Below, piece by piece: positions 39,681 through 47,785 of a stretch of 49,066 nt of DNA (positions within the stretch are counted from its first letter, which is position 1; every line of letters begins with the position of its first letter). Position numbers and translations under genes: made by a program. Where the stretch lies: NCBI GenBank assembly GCA_937893605.1, contig CALBGG010000041.1, forward strand, positions 1 to 49,066, in the 5' to 3' direction. This DNA comes from an uncultured Clostridia bacterium. Its GTDB lineage: Bacteria; Bacillota; Clostridia; Oscillospirales; Oscillospiraceae. The notes beneath the pieces were generated by a model, which was given only the letters and a program-made list of their open reading frames with translations, was not told where the DNA came from and did not search any database.

Positions 39681-41350
39681 CAAAACAGGTACACCCTCAT
39701 TTCATACGGCCTTGTTGTAAAGCCGTTGGATATCACAAAATTGTTGTCGTAGTTGCCGAAGACCTGCTTCGTTTCATCGAGCGTTATGCCCTCGGGCGCG
39801 TCGAAGCGCACGCACTTTTCAGAATACGAGCATATGACCAGCAGCTTCTTGCCGGCGAGGTTCCGCTCATAGACGTAAAGCTCCTTGCTTTTCGGCAGAT
39901 GCTCAACATAGTCGCCGTATATGACGACGGGGTTATCGCGCCGAAACTGCAGAGCGTCTCGGTAGAAGTTTAGGATGCTGCCGGGATCGTCGAGCTGGCT
40001 TTCGACGTTAATGTCTTTGTAATTTTCGTTTACGACGAACCAGGGCTTGCCGCTCGTAAAGCCCGCGTTGGGCTCATCCGACCACTGCATGCAGGTTCTC
40101 GCGTTATCGCGCGAGGCCTTCTGCGCAAGCCTGAGCACCGTTTCCTTCGAAAGACCGAGCGAGCGCGCGATGCGGGCGTTGTTTTTCACCATGATATCCT
40201 TGTATTTGTCAAGACTGTCGAGCGGAGTGTTGACCATGCCAATCTCCTGCCCCTGATATACAAAGGGTGTGCCGCGCTGGAACAGATAGCTTGCCGCTAT
40301 GCTTTTGCCGCTCTCGACGCGATATTTTTCGCTGCCGTAGCGGCTTATGATGCGCGGGTGGTCGTGGTTTTCCATGTAAAGTGCGTTCCAGCCCTTGCCG
40401 TACATCTGCGTCTGCCATTTTGTAAAGGCTTTTTTAAGTTTTATGAGGTTAAACGGACGCTGCAAGAAGTCGGTTATGAAGCAGTCGGCTTCCATGTGGG
40501 AAAAGTTTATCATCATGTCCAAAACCTTGTCCTTGCCCTCGCGTACGTAGCTCAGGGCGACCTCGGGCTCCATACGCGGCCCCTCGCCGACGGTGAAGCA
40601 GTCATAGAAATCCAAAACGTCGCGCTTGAATTCGGCGAGATAATCGTGTACCTTGGGCAGATTGGTATAGTACTGCATGCCCGTTGCCGCGGGGAGCTTG
40701 ACCTTCGCACTGGGCAGACCGTCGGCCTTGGCAATGTAGGTTATGACGTCCTCGCGGAAGCCGTCTACGCCCATGTCCAGCCAGAAGCGCATGATATCCT
40801 TGACCTCTTCACGCACCTTGGGGTTTGCCATATTGAGATCCGGCTGCTTTTTCGAGAATATGTGCATGTACCACTCGTCTGTAGTCTTATCATACTCCCA
40901 GGCTCTGCCCTCGAACAGGCTGTCCCAGTTGTTAGGCGGACGCTTTTTGCCCTTGCCGGGGCGCCAGTAGTAATAGTCGCGGTAGGGGTTATCCTTACTG
41001 CTGCGGCTTTGCCTGAACCACTCGTGCTCGTCGGAGGAGTGGTTGATGACAAGATCCATGAAAACGCGCATGCCGCGCTCGTGCGCTCCGTCGAGCACCT
41101 GCTTGAATACCTCAAGATTGCCGAAGTCGGGATGAATGTTTTTGTAGTCGGATATGTCGTAGCCGTAGTCTGCGTTGGGGGAGGGGTACAGCGGCGAGAA
41201 CCATATGCCGTCAACGTTCAGCGAGGCGATGTAGTCAAGCTTCGATAAAACGCCCCACAGGTCGCCTATGCCGTCGCCGTTGCCGTCGCAGAAGCTGCGG
41301 CACCATATCTGATACACCGACATTTCCTTATACCAGCATTTCTTTTCCAT
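39680..41350 (-). CDS. GH13 alpha-glucosidase (oligo-1,6-glucosidase/DexB-like)
   Basis: 556 residues, intracellular (no signal peptide). Family GH13 TIM-barrel enzyme that splits alpha-glucosidic bonds of short oligosaccharides. Region I: DLVINHSSDEH with Asp99 and His104; region II: GFREDVI with nucleophile Asp201; region III: FTVGEGPRM with acid/base Glu256; region IV: MENHDHPR with His329 and Asp330. N-terminal SVYQIWCRSF and GIGDLWGVLSKLDY, and the C-terminal beta domain are intact. Substrate-binding residues near region II fit alpha-1,6/alpha-1,4 glucosidases; trehalose-6-phosphate hydrolase is an alternative. Own promoter, followed by the NimA-like gene. Confidence 0.9.
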   Translation of the reverse strand: MEKKCWYKEMSVYQIWCRSFCDGNGDGIGDLWGVLSKLDYIASLNVDGIWFSPLYPSPNADYGYDISDYKNIHPDFGNLEVFKQVLDGAHERGMRVFMDLVINHSSDEHEWFRQSRSSKDNPYRDYYYWRPGKGKKRPPNNWDSLFEGRAWEYDKTTDEWYMHIFSKKQPDLNMANPKVREEVKDIMRFWLDMGVDGFREDVITYIAKADGLPSAKVKLPAATGMQYYTNLPKVHDYLAEFKRDVLDFYDCFTVGEGPRMEPEVALSYVREGKDKVLDMMINFSHMEADCFITDFLQRPFNLIKLKKAFTKWQTQMYGKGWNALYMENHDHPRIISRYGSEKYRVESGKSIAASYLFQRGTPFVYQGQEIGMVNTPLDSLDKYKDIMVKNNARIARSLGLSKETVLRLAQKASRDNARTCMQWSDEPNAGFTSGKPWFVVNENYKDINVESQLDDPGSILNFYRDALQFRRDNPVVIYGDYVEHLPKSKELYVYERNLAGKKLLVICSYSEKCVRFDAPEGITLDETKQVFGNYDNNFVISNGFTTRPYEMRVYLF

Positions 41351-41380
41351 AACGTTTCTCCCATTAAAATTGTTGTGGCC

Positions 41381-41409
41381 ATTTTATCATATGTGCCGCG
41401 CTCTTGCAA
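41381..41409 (-). promoter_or_regulatory. Promoter of the GH13 operon
   Basis: Minus strand TTGCAA (41409-41404), 17-nt spacer, TAAAAT (41386-41381) with TGA upstream (extended -10). Confidence 0.75.
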
Positions 41410-41443
41410 ACCGTATTGTGCGCGAAAATCGGGAAAAGATATA

Positions 41444-41472
41444 TTGACAACGCGGCGTGCATATTGTACTAT
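41444..41472 (+). promoter_or_regulatory. Promoter of the ECF S component-coaX unit
   Basis: TTGACA (41444-41449), 17-nt spacer, TACTAT (41467-41472). Confidence 0.75.
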
Positions 41473-41529
41473 TTACGCGAAATACAGCGCCGCACCCGGC
41501 ACGGATCGGGGCGACAGCAGGAGGTAAAA

Positions 41530-42129
41530 ATGAATAACGGCAAACAAATGGGCAAGACCCGCCGCATGACCGGCCTTGCGATCTTCACCGCGATAATCGT
41601 GGTGCTTCAGGTACTGTGCACCTTTGTGCGTTTCGGCCCGTTTTCGATAACGCTGGCTCTTGCGCCGATAATAATCGGAACGGCTATCTACGGAAAGGGC
41701 GCGGGCGCATATCTCGGCGGCGTGTTCGGTCTTGTGGTGCTCATAACCGGCATTCTGGGCTGGGACGGCGGCACGGTCATGCTGCTAATGAGCATAAATC
41801 CCGTGGGCTGCGTGCTTATCTGCCTTGTAAAGGGTGCTGCGGCAGGCTTCCTCGCGGGGCTGTGCTATGAGGCGATAGCAAAGAAAAGTGACAAGACGGC
41901 TGTTCTGGTGTCCGGCATTGTTTGCCCTGTTGTGAATACCGGATTGTTCATTGTGGGCATGCTGGTATTTTTCTTTGACACGTTAAGCGGCTGGGCCGGC
42001 GGTCAGAACATGCTTTTGTATATCATCATGGGTCTGACGGGCATAAACTTTCTCGTGGAGCTCGGCGTTAACGTGCTGCTTGCCGCCGGTATTGAGCGCA
42101 TCATACGCGCCGGCAGGAAAATGCGTTGA
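41530..42129 (+). CDS. ECF transporter S component, probably for pantothenate
   Basis: 199 residues from ATG 41530, chosen for CAGGAGGT upstream; the frame is open for 42 more codons to the left but those lie around the promoter. Six membrane helices with a basic N-terminus (KQMGKTRRMT) that begins the first helix. Seen: LALAPIIIGTAIYGKGAGAYLGGVFGLV pattern, read as LALAPIIIGTAIYG, and NPVGCVLICLVKGAAAGF, as in S components. Its neighbour 11 nt downstream is type III pantothenate kinase, so PanT-like uptake of pantothenate is likely. Specificity rests on context only. Confidence 0.82.
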   Translation: MNNGKQMGKTRRMTGLAIFTAIIVVLQVLCTFVRFGPFSITLALAPIIIGTAIYGKGAGAYLGGVFGLVVLITGILGWDGGTVMLLMSINPVGCVLICLVKGAAAGFLAGLCYEAIAKKSDKTAVLVSGIVCPVVNTGLFIVGMLVFFFDTLSGWAGGQNMLLYIIMGLTGINFLVELGVNVLLAAGIERIIRAGRKMR

Positions 42130-42140
42130 GGTAAAAGATC

Positions 42141-42920
42141 ATGATACTGACGATAGATGTCGGAAATACGAATGTTGTTCTCGGCTGTGTCGAAAACGGA
42201 ACGGTCGTAAGCCGCAGCCGCCTTGCGACGAATACGAGCGACCTGCCCAACGACTATGCGCTGAAAATGCGCCAGAGCTTCGCGTTCGACGGGGTGGACT
42301 ATACGCACTTTGAGGGGGCTATCATGGCCTCGGTCGTGCCGCAGGTAAACCGTGCCATACGTTCGGCGGTGCGCAAGCTCACGGGGCTTGAGTGCATAAT
42401 AGTAGGCGCGGGCATAAAAACAGGCGTGAACGTCAAAATAGACGATCCGGGCACGCTCGCGGGCGACCTTATAACTGGCGCGGTCGGCGCGGCGGCGTTG
42501 TACGAGCCCCCGATCATCATCGTCGATATGGGAACGGCAACGACCATCGTCGCCATGGATAAGGACGGCGCATACATCGGCGGAGCGATCATACCGGGCG
42601 TGAATCTCTCGTTCGAGGCGCTCTCGCAGGGCACGAGTCTGCTGCCGAACATCTCGATAGAAGCACCGAAAAAGTGCATTGCCACAAACACCGTTGACAG
42701 TATGAAGTCCGGCGCGGTGTTCGGAACGGCAGCGATGATTGACGGTATGATAGACCGCATGGAGGACGAGCTCGGGCAGAAGGCCACGATAGTTGCTACC
42801 GGCGGCCTGTCAGGCGGCATACTTCCGTACTGCCGCCACGAGATACACCATGAGCCCGATCTGCTGCTCAAGGGTCTGGCCATACTGTATCAGAAAAACG
42901 CAAAACCGAAGAAAAAATAA
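42141..42920 (+). CDS. coaX: Type III pantothenate kinase
   Basis: 259 residues, expected length. Phosphorylates pantothenate as the first step to coenzyme A; CoaX type is not inhibited by CoA. ASKHA-fold motifs: MILTIDVGNTNVVLG for phosphate 1, ASVVPQVN, IKTGVNVKIDDPGTLAGDL (read as NVKIDDPGTLAGDL), VDMGTATTI for phosphate 2, GGAIIPGVNLS, and the adenosine strand ATGGLSGGIL. GAGG overlaps the upstream stop. It ends in a very long hairpin terminator. Paired with an ECF S component. Confidence 0.95.
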   Translation: MILTIDVGNTNVVLGCVENGTVVSRSRLATNTSDLPNDYALKMRQSFAFDGVDYTHFEGAIMASVVPQVNRAIRSAVRKLTGLECIIVGAGIKTGVNVKIDDPGTLAGDLITGAVGAAALYEPPIIIVDMGTATTIVAMDKDGAYIGGAIIPGVNLSFEALSQGTSLLPNISIEAPKKCIATNTVDSMKSGAVFGTAAMIDGMIDRMEDELGQKATIVATGGLSGGILPYCRHEIHHEPDLLLKGLAILYQKNAKPKKK

Positions 42921-42924
42921 GCAA

Positions 42925-42980
42925 AAAGGATCGCCTTGGGGCACCTTCCTTACGGAGGGTGCCCCAAAGGCGGTCCTTTA
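42925..42980 (+). terminator. Long hairpin terminator after coaX
   Basis: About 25-bp imperfect stem from AAAGGATCGCCTTGGGGC to GCCCCAAAGGCGGTCCTTT with loop TTAC. Its outer arm meets the broken cysteine desulfidase remnant. Confidence 0.8.
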
Positions 42981-43225
42981 TCTTATTCGTCTTTGAGCAT
43001 TAATGCCCTTGAGCCCGCCGGTGTTCGGAACGAAAACGTTTTTGACGTTCTTCATGATGTTTCCGCTTATGACAATATTAATCCTGCGGGCATTTCACCG
43101 AGCGTTTGGCGCGCCTTCGCCGCCGCGTACGCCATGGCGATAGGCTCCGTGCAGCCCATTGCCGGCAGGTGCTCTTCCTGCAATATTTGCAGATATTGCG
43201 AATACTTAACATCGCTAAGCTCCAT
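42978..43225 (-). pseudogene. Remnant of L-cysteine desulfidase family (UPF0597) gene
   Basis: From ATG 43225 (good GGAGG 8-9 nt upstream) the product reads YSQYLQILQEEHLPAMGCTEPIA and AMAYAAAKARQTLGEMP in pieces, the exact N-terminus of UPF0597 proteins (CyuA/YhaM type), then stops at 43067. In another frame, from about 43092 to 42978, the continuation is SGNIMKNVKNVFVPNTGGLKG, also family-typical, then a stop. So there is one frameshift and the remaining roughly 350 residues are missing. The break lies at the hairpin after coaX. The intact family protein degrades cysteine to sulfide, pyruvate and ammonia. Confidence 0.8.
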
Positions 43226-43329
43226 TCTTCTTTCCTCCGAATGAAGTTCTCTCCGAGCCCGGAATAACATCAAAAACAAAAATTGCATAGGTTTTTCAAC
43301 GCTTTGTGAACATCTTGTCGAAATAAGGC

Positions 43330-43358
43330 TTGAACAGGCGGACACTGTGTGGTATACT
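43330..43358 (+). promoter_or_regulatory. Promoter of the phosphatidylserine-synthase-like gene
   Basis: TTGAAC (43330-43335), 17-nt spacer, TATACT (43353-43358) with TGG before it. Confidence 0.75.
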
Positions 43359-43381
43359 CCTCATACAGTTGAGAGTGCAAA

Positions 43382-44014
43382 TTGGAGATGTTTTTCTTGA
43401 TAGGTTATTATAATTACACGGTGTGGCTGACATTCATCGGTATGCTTTCGTCGGTGACCGGCATGGGTCTTGCCATACAGGGCATGATCATACCTTCGGT
43501 AATATGCCTGATGTTCTCGGGCTTCTGTGATATGTTCGACGGTATAGTTGCGCGCACGAAAAAAGACCGCACGGATGAGGAGAAGCGCTTCGGGATCCAG
43601 CTTGATTCGCTAAGCGACATCGTGTGCTTCGGCGTTCTGCCCTTTGTCATCGGCGTCTGCGTCGGCGCAAGGGAGTGGTGGCAGATCGCGATAATGGCGC
43701 TGTTTGCGCTCGCGGGGCTCATAAGGCTTGCGTATTTTAATGTCACTGAGGAGACCCGTCAAAAGCAGACGAGTGAAAAGCGCAGGCATTATCTCGGTGT
43801 GCCGATAACGTCCTCGGCGCTGACGGTGCCGCTGCTGTTCTGCTTCCGCGGACTTTTGGAGGGAGCCTTCCCGATAGCGTACACGCTGCTGCTTCTTATT
43901 AACGGCATGCTGTTCGTCGTTCCGCTTCAGGTGAAAAAGCCGAGCAAAACAGGACTTGCAGCAATGCTCGTTATCGGCATCGTCTGCACGGCACTTATAA
44001 TTATCTTTAAGTGA
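43382..44014 (+). CDS. CDP-alcohol phosphatidyltransferase, PssA-like
   Basis: 210 residues, six membrane helices. CDP-diacylglycerol-dependent enzyme, most like phosphatidylserine synthase. The catalytic metal motif is complete: Asp50, Asp53, Gly54, Ala57, Arg58, then Gly71, Asp75 and Asp79 in FGIQLDSLSD. The linker between AR and the Gly is 12 residues against the canonical 8-9. LGVPITSSAL and the following VPLQVKKPSK also fit PssA. Start is uncertain: TTG 43382 has GAGAG 6 nt upstream, ATG 43388 has none, and TTG 43397 has GGAG 9 nt upstream. No psd gene is adjacent. Confidence 0.8.
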   Translation: MEMFFLIGYYNYTVWLTFIGMLSSVTGMGLAIQGMIIPSVICLMFSGFCDMFDGIVARTKKDRTDEEKRFGIQLDSLSDIVCFGVLPFVIGVCVGAREWWQIAIMALFALAGLIRLAYFNVTEETRQKQTSEKRRHYLGVPITSSALTVPLLFCFRGLLEGAFPIAYTLLLLINGMLFVVPLQVKKPSKTGLAAMLVIGIVCTALIIIFK

Positions 44015-44036
44015 ATAGAGCAGTGAATAGCATTTT

Positions 44037-44069
44037 GAAAAGCCCGGTTCGTTTTGAACCGGGCTTTTC
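44037..44069. terminator. Bidirectional terminator between pssA-like and flavodiiron genes
   Basis: GAAAAGCCCGGTTC pairs exactly with GAACCGGGCTTTTC around loop GTTTT. Serves the two converging genes. Confidence 0.9.
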
Positions 44070-44096
44070 GTGTATTTTTGAGTGTTTATTATCCGA

Positions 44097-46100
44097 TCAT
44101 CTGACGGCGGGCTCAAAGTCCTCCTTGCCGTGGTGGCAGATCGGACAAACGTAGTCGTCGGGCAGCTCGCCGTCGCATTCGACAAAGTGATCGCACACGG
44201 TGCAGACATAGCCCTTTACAGGCTTCCTGACCTCGGGAACGACGTGCTCAAAGTCCTCCTTGCCGTGCTTGCACAGGGGGCAGGTGAAATCATCGGGCAG
44301 CTCGCTTCCCTCGTAGAAGTAGCCGCAGACCTTGCAGACATAGCCCTCGACCGGCGCGGGAGCGGGGTTCTTCTTGGGCTTTATGTGCGCATGGTAGTAT
44401 GCGTAGGTGCAGCTTGGAGCATCGGACAGGATCTTCGCCTCTACGACGTTTGCAACGTACAGCACCTGAGTCTCAACATCGACAACGTCGATGACCTCGC
44501 AGGAGAGAACGGCGTTTGTGTACTTCGTCACATAGGAAATGCCGTTTGACATGCGGTCAAGGTCTGCAAAACCGGCGAATTTATCTACGTCGCGGCCGCT
44601 CTGGAAGCCGAAGTGCCGGAACAGATCGTAGGGCGCGTCCTCGGTGAGGATGGAGATGTTGAATTTTCCGGCCTTTGCGACCATGTCGCAGGTGTTGTTT
44701 TTCTTTATGACGGAGATGGTTATCTTTTTCGGGTCGCTCGCGGCTACCTGACCTGCTGTGTTAATAACGCAGCCGTAGTCCTTGCCGCCGACGTTCGTGG
44801 TGAGGATCTCAACGCCGTAGCTGAACTTTGTGAACACTTTGTTGTCGACCTCGAGCGCATTGCCCGCGGGCTCTGCCGCCGCTTCGTGAACAGGAAGCCG
44901 GGGAAGAATATCGGCAGCGATCTCGTCTGCAAGCTTATCGAGCTCACTGAGCTGCGCCTCGGTAATGTCGGACTTGAGCGAAACGGTCTCGCCGATGAAC
45001 TGCGTGCCACGCAGTTTGCCGAGTATATCCTTCATGAGCTTACCGCTGGTGGCCGCCCATGAGCCGTTTTCGAGTATGGCTATCCTGCGCCCCTGGAGAT
45101 TGTGGTTTGCGATATCGTGCACGAGATTTTCCATGGTGACGAAGATGCCTGCGTTGTACGTCGTCGAGGCAAAAACAAGATGGCTGTATCTGAATGCGTC
45201 TGAGAGAATGTACGACGCCGGAGTGACGGAGGTATCATGAACCTTGACCTTGATGCCGCGCTCGACGAGCTTGCAGGCGAGGATGTTCACGGTGTTCTCC
45301 GTGTGACCGTAAACCGATGCGTAGGCGATCATTACGCCGTCCTCCTCGGGAATGTAGGAGCTCCACTTCAGGTATTTGTCGAGAAAATCGCCGAAGTGGC
45401 TGCGCCATACAAAGCCGTGCAGAGGGCAGACGTAGTTGAGCTCAAGCCCGGCGGCCTTTTTGAGAACCGACTGCACCTGCGCACCGTATTTGCCGACGAT
45501 GTTGGTGTAATATCTGCGTGCCTCATCGACGTAGTCGGCGAAGAAATCGACCTCGTCGTTAAACAGATGACCGTTGAGCGCGCCGAAGGTGCCGAATGCG
45601 TCGGCCGAGAAAAGCATTTTGTCGGTCAGGTCATAGGTCATCATGACCTCCGGCCAGTGCACCATCGGAGCCATGACGAAGGTAAATTCGTGTCTGCCGG
45701 TTTGAAGCTTGTCGCCCTCGGAGACAATGTGATATTTAAGGCTGTCCGACAGCGAGAAGAACTGGCCGAGCATGGTCTTTACCTTAGAGTTGCAGACGAT
45801 GGTGACCTCGGGGTGACGCAGCGTCAGCTCATCTATGGTCGCCGCGTGATCGGGCTCCATGTGCGAGATGACAAGGTAGTCGAGCTTCCTGCCGCCCAGA
45901 GCGTGGGCGAGGTTTTCAAAGAATGTGCGGCTTACGGCCTTGTCGACCGTGTCGAACAAAACGGTTTTTTCGTCGTTTAAGAGATATGCGTTGTAGGAAA
46001 CGCCGTCTGGAACGCCGTAAACGCCCTCAAAGCAGGCAAGGCGGCGGTCATCGGCCCCGACCCAGGTCAGATCTGCGGTAACTTTTCTCGTGCAATGCAT
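44097..46100 (-). CDS. Multi-domain flavodiiron protein with flavin reductase and two rubredoxins
   Basis: 667 residues. Reduces O2 to water and/or NO to N2O to protect anaerobes. Domain order: MBL-like diiron core (1-250) with all ligands visible: His80, Glu82, Asp84 and His85 in HMEPDHA, His148, Asp167 and His228; flavodoxin FMN domain (about 255-395) with AYASVYGHTENT; flavin-reductase-like domain (about 415-570); then two rubredoxin domains with Cys589/592/607/610 and Cys633/636/652/655, joined by a Pro-Ala linker. One polypeptide can thus carry electrons from reductase to diiron site. Single gene, SD GGGAGG before ATG 46100, divergent from a Crp/Fnr regulator. Confidence 0.93.
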   Translation of the reverse strand: MHCTRKVTADLTWVGADDRRLACFEGVYGVPDGVSYNAYLLNDEKTVLFDTVDKAVSRTFFENLAHALGGRKLDYLVISHMEPDHAATIDELTLRHPEVTIVCNSKVKTMLGQFFSLSDSLKYHIVSEGDKLQTGRHEFTFVMAPMVHWPEVMMTYDLTDKMLFSADAFGTFGALNGHLFNDEVDFFADYVDEARRYYTNIVGKYGAQVQSVLKKAAGLELNYVCPLHGFVWRSHFGDFLDKYLKWSSYIPEEDGVMIAYASVYGHTENTVNILACKLVERGIKVKVHDTSVTPASYILSDAFRYSHLVFASTTYNAGIFVTMENLVHDIANHNLQGRRIAILENGSWAATSGKLMKDILGKLRGTQFIGETVSLKSDITEAQLSELDKLADEIAADILPRLPVHEAAAEPAGNALEVDNKVFTKFSYGVEILTTNVGGKDYGCVINTAGQVAASDPKKITISVIKKNNTCDMVAKAGKFNISILTEDAPYDLFRHFGFQSGRDVDKFAGFADLDRMSNGISYVTKYTNAVLSCEVIDVVDVETQVLYVANVVEAKILSDAPSCTYAYYHAHIKPKKNPAPAPVEGYVCKVCGYFYEGSELPDDFTCPLCKHGKEDFEHVVPEVRKPVKGYVCTVCDHFVECDGELPDDYVCPICHHGKEDFEPAVR

Positions 46101-46125
46101 GGTAAACCTCCCAAATATATATTTT

Positions 46126-46154
46126 ATGATATGATTTTATACGGTTTTGCGCAA
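46126..46154 (-). promoter_or_regulatory. Promoter of the flavodiiron gene
   Basis: Minus strand TTGCGC (46154-46149), 17-nt spacer, TATCAT (46131-46126). Other AT-rich -10 candidates lie nearby. Confidence 0.5.
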
Positions 46155-46166
46155 AATGGTTGTAGC

Positions 46167-46191
46167 ATATACCACAATTGTGTGATATAAT
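46167..46191 (+). promoter_or_regulatory. Dyad operator overlapping the crp/fnr-type promoter
   Basis: ATATACCACAA/TTGTGTGATAT (46167-46188) is a 22-bp dyad with 9 of 11 pairs, core CACAATTGTG. It overlaps TGA-TATAAT (46186-46191), the extended -10 of the regulator gene, and lies upstream of the flavodiiron promoter. Spacing and size suit a Crp/Fnr dimer. Confidence 0.6.
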
Positions 46192-46225
46192 CGTTCAAAA
46201 ATCGTCTATAGAGGTGAATTTGCTG

Positions 46226-46873
46226 ATGGAGCTACAGAATGTTGAGCTTTTTAAGGGCGTTACCTGCGCGAGCATCGACGCAATGATGAACTGTTTTCGC
46301 CCGGAGGTACGGAAATTCAAAAAGGGCGACACAATACTCGTTTTCGAGCCGGAGATAAAAAGCCTGTGCGTTCTGCTCTCGGGAAAGGCGCATTTATACT
46401 GTGTTGACAGCGAGGGGGAATATACGCTGCTTGAAAACTACGGAGTGAACGATATCTTCGGCGAGGTTTTCACCATGCCGTACAGCGGTTTGGGCTACGT
46501 TGCTGAGGCCGACTCCGACTGCAGCGTCATGTTCTTCAAGATGAGCACGCTCTACGGAAGATGCCCCAACGCCTGCGAGCATCACACGAGGATAACGAAA
46601 AATCTTTTCGTACTTTCGGCGAAAAAAGCACAGATGATGGCGCTGAGGATAAATATGATAAGCAAAAAGACGGTTCGGCAGAAACTCATAAGCTATTTTG
46701 AGTATCTTGCCGATAAGACGGGGAGCGACAGCTTCGAAACGGAGCTGAGCCTGTCGCAGCTTGCAAATTACCTCTGCGTTGACCGCACGAGCCTCATGCG
46801 CGAGCTGCGTCTCATGCGCGAGGAGGGGCTTATAAGCTCCAGCGGAAGAAAGATTCAACTGCTTAAAATATAG
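46226..46873 (+). CDS. Crp/Fnr family transcriptional regulator
   Basis: 215 residues from ATG 46226, with GAGGTG 9 nt upstream; the open frame extends 16 codons further, which would include the promoter. Cyclic-nucleotide-binding-like domain (about 1-120) with KKGDTILVFEPEIKSLCVLLSGKAH, read as FKKGDTILVF and LCVLLSGKAH; a long dimer helix; then a winged-helix (about 150-215) with LSLSQLANYLCVDRTSLMREL as recognition part. It lacks the four-cysteine Fe-S pattern of E. coli FNR and the exact cAMP-binding residues. Divergent placement next to a flavodiiron gene suggests a nitrosative or oxygen stress sensor of the HcpR kind, an inference. Confidence 0.88.
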   Translation: MELQNVELFKGVTCASIDAMMNCFRPEVRKFKKGDTILVFEPEIKSLCVLLSGKAHLYCVDSEGEYTLLENYGVNDIFGEVFTMPYSGLGYVAEADSDCSVMFFKMSTLYGRCPNACEHHTRITKNLFVLSAKKAQMMALRINMISKKTVRQKLISYFEYLADKTGSDSFETELSLSQLANYLCVDRTSLMRELRLMREEGLISSSGRKIQLLKI

Positions 46874-46897
46874 ACACAGTACAGGAGGAACAGGGAA

Positions 46898-47770
46898 ATG
46901 GGCAGCTTTATAGTAACGACGGATTCCGGCTGCGATCTGCCGTTTGATTTTTGCAGCAGCCGCGGCATAGTTCCGCTTAAAATGAGCTATGCCATTGGAG
47001 ATAAGAGCTTCACCGACACGATGGATCCGAAGGATCTCAAGGACTTTTACGACGGCATGCGCTCGGGCGACTGCCCGAAAACGAGCCAGGTCACGCCGTA
47101 TCAGTTCGTTGAATTCTGGACGCCGCTTCTGGAGGAGAGAAAGCCCATAGTCCACATAGCGCTCGGCAGCGGTATATCCGGAACATGGGCAAATGCCGTT
47201 TCGGCCGCGGATATGCTCAAGGCGGATCATCCCGAAGCGGACATAAGGGTCATAGACTCGACCCTCGCCTCCGTCGGCTACGGTATGCTCGCCATACTTG
47301 CCGCCGACCTGCGTGACTGCGGCAGCAGCGCCGACGACTGCCAGGCGGAGCTTGAAAAGGTCAAGGGTAATATAAACACCTATTATACAACAGGCGACCT
47401 GACCTACCTCTACCGCAGCGGCAGAGTCAGCCGTACGGGCATGACGATAGCCCACGCGCTCAATATCTGGCCGATACTGAACCTTGACCTTGACGGTCAT
47501 CTTATAGTTCAGGCCAAGGAACGAGGAAAAAAGCGTACCATCAAGCGCATACACAAAATAATAGGCGAAAAGTGCGTCAATCCCGAGGATCAGACGCTTT
47601 ACATCTGCCATTCGGACATCGCCGAGGAGGCCGAGCAGTTCGGCGAGGAGATAAAGGAGGAATTCGGCTTCCGCGACGTGTTCTACACATATATCGGAAC
47701 GACCATAGGCTCAAACTGCGGGCCGGGACTTATGGCGGCGTTTTTCGTCGGCAAAAAGAGAACTAATTGA
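46898..47770 (+). CDS. DegV family fatty-acid-binding protein
   Basis: 290 residues, normal DegV length. DegV proteins bind a fatty acid in the cytosol; some (FakB) present it to the FakA kinase for membrane lipid synthesis. Seen: IVTTDSGCDLPFDFC at the N-terminus, FYDGMRSGDCPKTSQVTP, LGSGISGTWANAV, VIDSTLASVGYGML, GDLTYLYRSGRVS and the end IGTTIGSNCGPGLMAAFFVG, all family-typical. SD CAGGAGGAAC precedes ATG 46898, 24 nt after the regulator stop, so read-through from it is possible. No fakA here. Confidence 0.93.
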   Translation: MGSFIVTTDSGCDLPFDFCSSRGIVPLKMSYAIGDKSFTDTMDPKDLKDFYDGMRSGDCPKTSQVTPYQFVEFWTPLLEERKPIVHIALGSGISGTWANAVSAADMLKADHPEADIRVIDSTLASVGYGMLAILAADLRDCGSSADDCQAELEKVKGNINTYYTTGDLTYLYRSGRVSRTGMTIAHALNIWPILNLDLDGHLIVQAKERGKKRTIKRIHKIIGEKCVNPEDQTLYICHSDIAEEAEQFGEEIKEEFGFRDVFYTYIGTTIGSNCGPGLMAAFFVGKKRTN

Positions 47771-47785
47771 AAGGTGAATTTAAAA

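Noticed and set aside
46178..46226. Longer N-terminus of the Crp/Fnr regulator
   Set aside because: The extra 16 codons overlap the operator and -10; GAGGTG correctly spaced to ATG 46226 decides the start.
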